The notes beneath the pieces are model-generated. The model did not search any database. It saw only the letters and a program-made list of their open reading frames with translations, and had not been told where the DNA came from. 8,459 nt of DNA from an uncultured Oscillospiraceae bacterium (lineage in GTDB: Bacteria; Bacillota; Clostridia; Oscillospirales; Acutalibacteraceae), in the NCBI GenBank assembly GCA_959596515.1, contig CAUFXR010000098.1:1-8459 (forward strand), in the 5' to 3' direction. Numbering within the stretch: the first letter of the stretch is position 1; each line of letters starts with the position of its first letter. Shown piece after piece: positions 4,500-8,459 of the stretch. Position numbers and translations under genes: made by a program.

Positions 4500-7367
4500 T
4501 TAAATTTTCTGAATATATTCCGCGGAAACATACCCGGAAAGTCCTGAACTGGTGACAATCTGGTACCAACCGCTAGTTTCTGACAGAATGGTAACAACAT
4601 CGTCTTTATAAAGAGACCCTATCACATCAGCGTCGGTACTAGGACCTTTTCGGATATTTAGGCTGCCGCTGTCGATCACTACTTTGCCCTTTTGTGTGGT
4701 GTCCGTGCTGCCATCCCGGAACACCGTGGTATAACAGATATTCAGGTCCACGTACCCATTGATGCCGTCAACCCTTCCGGTTTCGCTGTATTGCCACATA
4801 TCAATCGGGAAGCAATTATCAAAAATTTCCGTATCGTTCGGCGTAGATGTCCATGCCGCCATCCAGATATTATTAGCGCTGATCTCATCATAATACAAAT
4901 AATCTTGTATCACAGTCTTACTTGCGTAAACCATGGGAAGATAACCGGCATCTCTGATAATTTCGCAAAAAGCATTTACCATATCCGTATTTACCCTTCG
5001 CTGCGACACACTTAAACGATCTTGCTCCTCAATATCAAACGCAATAGGATACGCTACGTCAGACGGCGTAAGGCCATTATCCTCTAATACTTTAAGCACA
5101 TACTGCGCCTCCAGCTTAGCCTCCTCTACCGTATCCGCATAGCTGTAGTGATAAAGGCCGAAGGGCATTCCGGCGGCTTTCAGGCCCTTAAGATTGGCCT
5201 TAAGGGCTGAATCCTCCTGATCCTCTTCCCAGCCAAAGCTGCAGCGGACCATGGCATAATCAATTCCGGCGGCTTTCACCTTTTGCCAATCAATATTCGT
5301 TCCCTGCCAGGTGGATACATCGACACCGCTCAGACCTACCGACATTGCGAACGTCGCGGTTTTAACGGTTCCATCGGCATCTTTCACATCCACATACATG
5401 TTATACCGTCCCGGAGTGTTGGGGCGCCAAGTATAACTGGAATTACCGCTGTAATCCTTTAAAGTTTGCGTAGAGCCGCCAATCAATTCGGCCCGATACC
5501 GATATTGATAGTTGCCTGCGCCTCCCTTCGCGGAAGCCACCAAGACTACATCATGGTCAGGTTCTATGGAAACTAACCCGCCGAAATTAGAAGTTCCCGA
5601 TGGAGAAAAAGAAATCTCAAATGGTCCGGTTACCTCAGGCTTCAAGTACGCGTTACTGGTACTGCCAGGAGCCGCACCGCCTTTTTTTACCAAAGTAATC
5701 TGCACCGCCTCTATGGGCTTTGCGTAATCAGTAGTGCCCGAAGTAGCGCCATTGCTGGCCCATCCGAGCCATCCGTATCCGGTGACATAAGACCGGTAAT
5801 AAATATCATACTGTGAAGCAATATCCCCCGTCAGGCTGATCTCAATGGCCTCCATGCGCTTGCCCGAGCCCGCTTTTGCGCTGCTTGCGCCATTGCTCAC
5901 CCAGCTCTGCCATCCGTAGGTCTGTAAATAAGTCCTATACTTTACTGTAGAATTGTTAAGCGGCTGAGCACCAGCTTTTAAAGAGACCCGAAGTCCTTCT
6001 GTCTGTCTGCCTTGTCCCGCTAAGCCGCTGGTAGCTTTATCCGCTACTGTTGACTGCCATCCGCCGGAGATGTAAGTCTGATAAGTGACAGAAGGAGGCA
6101 GTTCTTTGTAAGGATTCGCGGTACTGCCGGGAGCCGCACCGCCTTTTTTCACTAATACAATCTGGATCGCTTCCACCCGCTTAGCGTATCCGGCGGTGCC
6201 CGCCGACTCACCGTTACAGGCCCAATCCAGCCATCCGAAAGTTTGGGAATGTACCCGGTAATACACATCATAACTGGATGCAATAGAACCGGTTAATTTT
6301 ATTTGTATCGCTTCTACCCGTTTTCCAGAACCCGGTTTTCCACTTATTCCACCGTTTGAGGTCCAGCCCTGCCAGGCATAGGTCTGCAAATAGGTGCGGT
6401 ACTGAATGGAAGAATCTCCAAAAGACGCTGTCTTATCCTGTAGAGAAACCTTAATTCCCTCTACTTGTTTGGCTTGTCCTACGGTTCCGCTGATCGCGCT
6501 ATCCAAAACACTACCCTGCCAGCTTCCAGAGAAATAACTCTGATAAGATACGGATGGCGGAAGTTCCTTATAGGGGCTTGCCGTGCTTCCCGGGGCTTTT
6601 CCGCCTTTCGGCACTAAGACAATTTGAATCGCCTCGAGACGCTTCGCGTAGCCGGCGCTGCCCGCAGGAGCTCCATTACAGGCCCAATCCAACCAACCAA
6701 ATGTCTGCGCATGGACACGGTAATATATATCGTACTGAGTAGCCAGCGTACCGGTCAGCTCAATTTGGATGGCTTCCAGACGCTTGGCTTCCCCCGTGGT
6801 CCCGCTGGAAGCGCCGTCACTCACCCAATTCAGCCATCCATAGGTTTGCACATGGGTCTTATATCGTATTCCGCCCTGAGATGCGGGGGCAGAGGTTTTA
6901 ATTTGAATCGCTTCCAGTCTTTTGCTTAAACCAGTGGTACCGGCAGTTGCTCCATTGGTAACCCAATCTTGCCATCCGAAGGTCTGCACGTGAGTCTTAT
7001 AGGAGACATTCACCGTCTCCACCGCTTGACTTTCCACGGTAGTTTCGCCGACCTTTGCTAAGGGAGCACTGCCACCAACCGACGCCTCATCACTCTCTGT
7101 ATCGGCTTGTTGGGATAACAAAATCTGGTTGCTCGCTACTTCGGGTACAGAATTCACCTCAGACGTTTGCAAATTGGAAGTTTCGCCGCCCTCTTCGCCG
7201 TTGTTGCCAGCTTGAGAAGATATTGGAGAAGAAAGCGCACTGCTACCCTGCTGAGAATTTATGATAGTAGAACCCTCAGCTGGAGTCTGGGCTAACACAT
7301 TAAAACAGCCCATGGCTGTAAACACAAATACAAATGTACTCGCTATGATTCGTTTAAAAAATCTCAT
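4500..7367 (-). CDS. Secreted GH25 muramidase with nine ChW repeats and SH3b
   Basis: A 955-residue exported peptidoglycan hydrolase. Signal peptide 1-26 (RFFKR, hydrophobic core, cleavage after VLA). Residues 27-118 are a Ser/Gln/Glu-rich linker. Nine Clostridial hydrophobic W (ChW) repeats span about 119-158, 166-206, 212-253, 272-310, 320-360, 366-406, 427-464, 474-514 and 520-561, most with a GW core and an ending near KRxEAIQI. An Ig/PKD-like module (about 583-676) follows. The GH25 domain (about 680-880) has GVDVSTWQG (681-689, D683), the catalytic FDIEE (D778, E780), WQY (858-860) and YVDLN (872-876). A C-terminal SH3b domain (894-953) contains LNIRKGPS. GH25 enzymes cleave the MurNAc-GlcNAc bond; ChW and SH3b should attach it to the wall or other surfaces. 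Catalytic residues are present, so it is probably active. Start ATG (7365-7367) has GGAGG (7374-7378) 6 nt upstream. Likely roles are wall remodelling, autolysis or attack on competitors; context does not decide. Confidence 0.92.
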   Translation of the reverse strand: MRFFKRIIASTFVFVFTAMGCFNVLAQTPAEGSTIINSQQGSSALSSPISSQAGNNGEEGGETSNLQTSEVNSVPEVASNQILLSQQADTESDEASVGGSAPLAKVGETTVESQAVETVNVSYKTHVQTFGWQDWVTNGATAGTTGLSKRLEAIQIKTSAPASQGGIRYKTHVQTYGWLNWVSDGASSGTTGEAKRLEAIQIELTGTLATQYDIYYRVHAQTFGWLDWACNGAPAGSAGYAKRLEAIQIVLVPKGGKAPGSTASPYKELPPSVSYQSYFSGSWQGSVLDSAISGTVGQAKQVEGIKVSLQDKTASFGDSSIQYRTYLQTYAWQGWTSNGGISGKPGSGKRVEAIQIKLTGSIASSYDVYYRVHSQTFGWLDWACNGESAGTAGYAKRVEAIQIVLVKKGGAAPGSTANPYKELPPSVTYQTYISGGWQSTVADKATSGLAGQGRQTEGLRVSLKAGAQPLNNSTVKYRTYLQTYGWQSWVSNGASSAKAGSGKRMEAIEISLTGDIASQYDIYYRSYVTGYGWLGWASNGATSGTTDYAKPIEAVQITLVKKGGAAPGSTSNAYLKPEVTGPFEISFSPSGTSNFGGLVSIEPDHDVVLVASAKGGAGNYQYRYRAELIGGSTQTLKDYSGNSSYTWRPNTPGRYNMYVDVKDADGTVKTATFAMSVGLSGVDVSTWQGTNIDWQKVKAAGIDYAMVRCSFGWEEDQEDSALKANLKGLKAAGMPFGLYHYSYADTVEEAKLEAQYVLKVLEDNGLTPSDVAYPIAFDIEEQDRLSVSQRRVNTDMVNAFCEIIRDAGYLPMVYASKTVIQDYLYYDEISANNIWMAAWTSTPNDTEIFDNCFPIDMWQYSETGRVDGINGYVDLNICYTTVFRDGSTDTTQKGKVVIDSGSLNIRKGPSTDADVIGSLYKDDVVTILSETSGWYQIVTSSGLSGYVSAEYIQKI
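5685..7013 (-). repeat. In-gene array of nine ChW-encoding repeats
   Basis: About 1.3 kb of the muramidase gene consists of nine repeats of roughly 120-160 bp. The encoded units fall into three types: A (YKTHVQT.GW..WV.NGA), B (YDxYYR.H.QTFGWLDWACNG, ending APGST..PYKELPP) and C (SVxYQ.Y.SG.WQ, ending EG..VSL). Their order is A-A-B-C-A-B-C-A-B, with the last B diverged. The C-A-B triplet is thus a higher-order unit of about 450 bp. The two complete B copies (around 6130-6290 and 6580-6740) are visibly similar at nucleotide level, so the array grew by duplication and could still recombine. Confidence 0.85.
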
Positions 7368-7400
7368 CGTTTTCCTCCGTACGATTCCACATTCACTTTA

Positions 7401-7425
7401 ATTAGTCTACATAATATAGACTAAT
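7401..7425. promoter_or_regulatory. 9-bp inverted repeat, candidate operator of the muramidase gene
   Basis: ATTAGTCTA (7401-7409) and TAGACTAAT (7417-7425) are exact reverse complements separated by 7 nt. The site lies 34 nt upstream of the muramidase start codon and overlaps the place where a -10 box should be. A two-fold symmetric site here suggests a dimeric regulator, or a hairpin if the transcript starts upstream. I do not recognise it as the site of a named regulator. Confidence 0.55.
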
Positions 7426-7446
7426 GGAAACCACAAAAATTGTCAA
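7418..7446 (-). promoter_or_regulatory. Probable muramidase promoter, perfect -35 and weak -10
   Basis: On the minus strand TTGACA (7441-7446) is a consensus -35. At 17 bp spacing the -10 would be TAGTCT (7418-7423), matching only the key outer positions. A better-looking TATATT (7413-7418) is 22 bp away, too far for sigma-A alone. A good -35 with a poor or misplaced -10 suggests dependence on an activator or on DNA distortion. Confidence 0.45.
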
Positions 7447-8011
7447 TGACTTTATGTGGAATCGCTTTGTAAATTTTTAACATTGCCTAAAAAATCTACT
7501 AAAATTGCGCTCTCTCTTACTATTTTTGCCCTCTGCCGGGAAATAAATTGTTTTGTCCTTTGATGTGAAAAAGTCTCAATACGTGCTATTCTTTTGATGT
7601 TTCTCAATTATTTCTCGAGGCCAATAGGATCTCCCCTATTTAAGCCAAACACATTTTTAAAATCCTTTGACGACTGAAAAAGCGAGAGGTTACGTAACTA
7701 TATGTTGCCGCGGCGCAGAAAATCATCCACACTCCAGAAACGTCTGTGTTTAACGGTCCAATCCTGTCGAAACTGGATCTTATTATCCGGTGGCAAGTCC
7801 GGACAACATGATATTCAGGCGGCACAAAAACAGTTTCTTCTCGAATTTTTATGAAGTAATCGGTACGCAACATAGGCGGTTTCCAAATTTCCCATCTGCC
7901 GCGGCGCTCTCATGGAACTTGAACACATCGCCCTAACAGGGAAGTCCCTGGGCATCTTTACTGGCAAGCCATAAAGCTTTCCAGTGTTCGGAAAGGCTGG
8001 GAAGAAAAAAA

Positions 8012-8122
8012 CTCTGTGGAATTGCGAGGAAAACCACTGCAAATTGCGAGGAAAAACACTGCAAATTGCGAGGAAAAACACTGCAAATTGCGAGGAAAAA
8101 CACTGAGAATTACGAGGAAAAA
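8012..8122. repeat. 22-nt tandem repeat, five units
   Basis: Three identical 22-nt units (8035-8056, 8057-8078, 8079-8100) are flanked by a diverged unit on each side (about 8012-8034 and 8101-8122). The unit begins CACTGC, has the core AAATTGCGAGG and ends in A5. There are no unique spacers, so this is not a CRISPR array. Copies are contiguous and head to tail. The last unit merges with the A-rich flank of the tRNA terminator. Confidence 0.9.
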
Positions 8123-8124
8123 AC

Positions 8125-8155
8125 AAAAACGCACCCCTCAAAGGAGTGCGTTTTT
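8125..8155 (-). terminator. Intrinsic terminator of the tRNA operon
   Basis: AAAAACGCAC (8125-8134) pairs with GTGCGTTTTT (8146-8155). Inside, a C/A mismatch and two more C-G pairs close a TCAAA loop. On the minus strand the stem ends in T5-G-T6, a good T-tract. It lies about 17 nt downstream of the tRNA-Thr 3' end. Confidence 0.85.
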
Positions 8156-8172
8156 GTCCGGAAATTTACCGT

Positions 8173-8248
<76 letters not shown>

Positions 8249-8251
8249 AAA

Positions 8252-8328
8252 TGGCGATCCGGAACGGGATCGAACCGTCGACCTCTAGCGTGACAGGCTA
8301 GCGTTCTAACCAGCTGAACTACCGGACC
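8252..8328 (-). tRNA. tRNA-Asp (anticodon GTC)
   Basis: A 77-nt cloverleaf on the minus strand. The acceptor is GGTCCGG/CCGGATC with one G-U pair. The anticodon stem is CTAGC/GCTAG with loop CTGTCAC. The T arm is ACGGTTCGATCCCGT. The discriminator is G and CCA is encoded. It reads GAC and GAU. Middle gene of the operon, 5 nt after tRNA-Trp. Confidence 0.97.
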
Positions 8329-8333
8329 ATAAA

Positions 8334-8409
8334 TGGCAGGGGCAGAAGGATTCGAACCCTCGGCACGTGGTTTTGGAGACCACTGCTCTACCAGCTGAGC
8401 TATACCCCT
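8334..8409 (-). tRNA. tRNA-Trp (anticodon CCA)
   Basis: A 76-nt cloverleaf on the minus strand. The acceptor is AGGGGTA/TGCCCCT with one U-G pair, the D arm AGCTCAGCTGGTAGAGC. The anticodon stem is GTGGT/ACCAC with loop CTCCAAA. The T arm carries GTTCGAATC. The discriminator is G and CCA is encoded. It reads UGG. First gene of the visible operon. Confidence 0.97.
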
Positions 8410-8444
8410 AACTCCGCGCCGAAACCATCCGTGACGCAAGAGTT

Positions 8445-8450
8445 ATAATA
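8445..8450 (-). promoter_or_regulatory. Probable -10 of the tRNA operon promoter
   Basis: On the minus strand TG-G-TATTAT is an extended -10, which would start transcription near 8438, about 28 nt before tRNA-Trp. The matching -35 lies at or beyond the right edge, so the promoter is incomplete here. Further tRNA genes upstream cannot be excluded. Confidence 0.45.
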
Positions 8451-8459
8451 CCATTTTCA

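Larger units (their letters stand above)
7382..7464. repeat. 11-bp inverted repeat flanking the muramidase promoter
   Basis: CGATTCCACAT (7382-7392) and ATGTGGAATCG (7454-7464) are exact reverse complements with 61 bp between them. They enclose the -35 box and the inner 9-bp repeat. One arm is 7 bp upstream of the -35 and the other just upstream of the ribosome binding site. Possible readings are paired operator sites, arms of an invertible segment, or chance; no recombinase gene is in view. Confidence 0.5.
7465..8172. other. Gene-free interval between muramidase promoter and tRNAs
   Basis: About 700 bp with no recognisable gene. The longest open frames lack ribosome binding sites, have unnatural composition and run through repeats. 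Small features seen: a 10-bp palindrome GTTACGTAAC (7689-7698); an 11-nt direct repeat TGCCGCGGCGC (7706-7716 and 7897-7907); a hairpin CAGGGA/TCCCTG (7937-7950); the 22-nt tandem repeat (8012-8122); and the tRNA terminator (8125-8155). No integrase, transposase fragment or copy of a tRNA 3' end was seen. Confidence 0.6.

Noticed and set aside
7305..7367. Lipoprotein signal in the muramidase (AMGC, residues 18-21)
   Set aside because: The residues at -3 and -2 (Ala, Met) do not fit a lipobox, and a good signal peptidase I site (VLA before Gln27) follows.
7706..7907. Direct repeat TGCCGCGGCGC as an attachment site
   Set aside because: It contains a self-complementary GC core, does not match any tRNA 3' end, and no integrase or element lies between the copies.
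8012..8122. CRISPR array
   Set aside because: Units are contiguous with no unique spacers, the unit is only 22 nt, and no cas gene is present.
7640..8141. Minus-strand open frames between the muramidase promoter and the tRNAs
   Set aside because: No recognisable domain and no ribosome binding site; the upstream one is translated 22-nt repeat (repeated FSSQF-like motifs), and the two overlap in different frames without evidence of a broken common gene.

Overview
The window looks like chromosomal DNA of a Gram-positive anaerobe of the class Clostridia, probably a Lachnospiraceae-type gut bacterium. The evidence is a DUF3842 protein, Clostridial hydrophobic W (ChW) repeats on a GH25 muramidase, a surface protein ending in an xPxTG-type sortase signal, GGAGG ribosome binding sites and tRNA genes with encoded CCA ends. 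It carries four convincing protein genes, three tRNA genes, and one candidate small RNA or leader RNA. No mobile element, CRISPR array or phage gene is recognisable.

Left part (1-2972). A minus-strand DUF3842 gene (241-672) and a plus-strand gene for a large secreted surface protein (948-2810) diverge from a shared intergenic region that holds one promoter for each. Immediately after the DUF3842 stop, a near-perfect minus-strand sigma-A promoter (its -35 contains the stop codon) drives a roughly 155-nt non-coding stretch with a long closing stem, ending in an intrinsic terminator (57-96). This is either a small RNA or the leader of a gene beyond the left edge. The surface protein has a signal peptide, GLUG-type beta-solenoid repeats, two FIVAR-like helical repeats and a RPDTG wall-sorting signal, followed at a distance by a strong terminator.

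Middle part (2973-7464). A plus-strand PLP enzyme of the cysteine synthase family (3338-4348) has its own extended -10 promoter. It converges on a very large minus-strand gene (4500-7367); a shared 17-bp bidirectional terminator separates them. The large gene encodes a secreted cell-wall hydrolase: signal peptide, low-complexity linker, nine ChW repeats in an ordered A/B/C pattern, an Ig/PKD-like module, a GH25 catalytic domain and a C-terminal SH3b domain. Its upstream region contains two nested perfect inverted repeats around a TTGACA -35 box, suggesting regulated or possibly switchable expression.

Right part (7465-8459). About 700 bp without a recognisable gene includes a 22-nt tandem repeat (five units). 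Then comes a minus-strand tRNA operon, Trp(CCA)-Asp(GTC)-Thr(GGT), with an intrinsic terminator and a partial promoter at the right edge.

Two of the four proteins (GLUG/sortase protein and ChW-GH25 muramidase) act outside the cell at the envelope. The PLP enzyme carries a residue change that may mark a cysteine-degrading, H2S-forming activity rather than cysteine synthesis. No single novel multigene system is evident. The observations most worth following up are the candidate RNA at 53-210 and the nested inverted repeats at 7382-7464.
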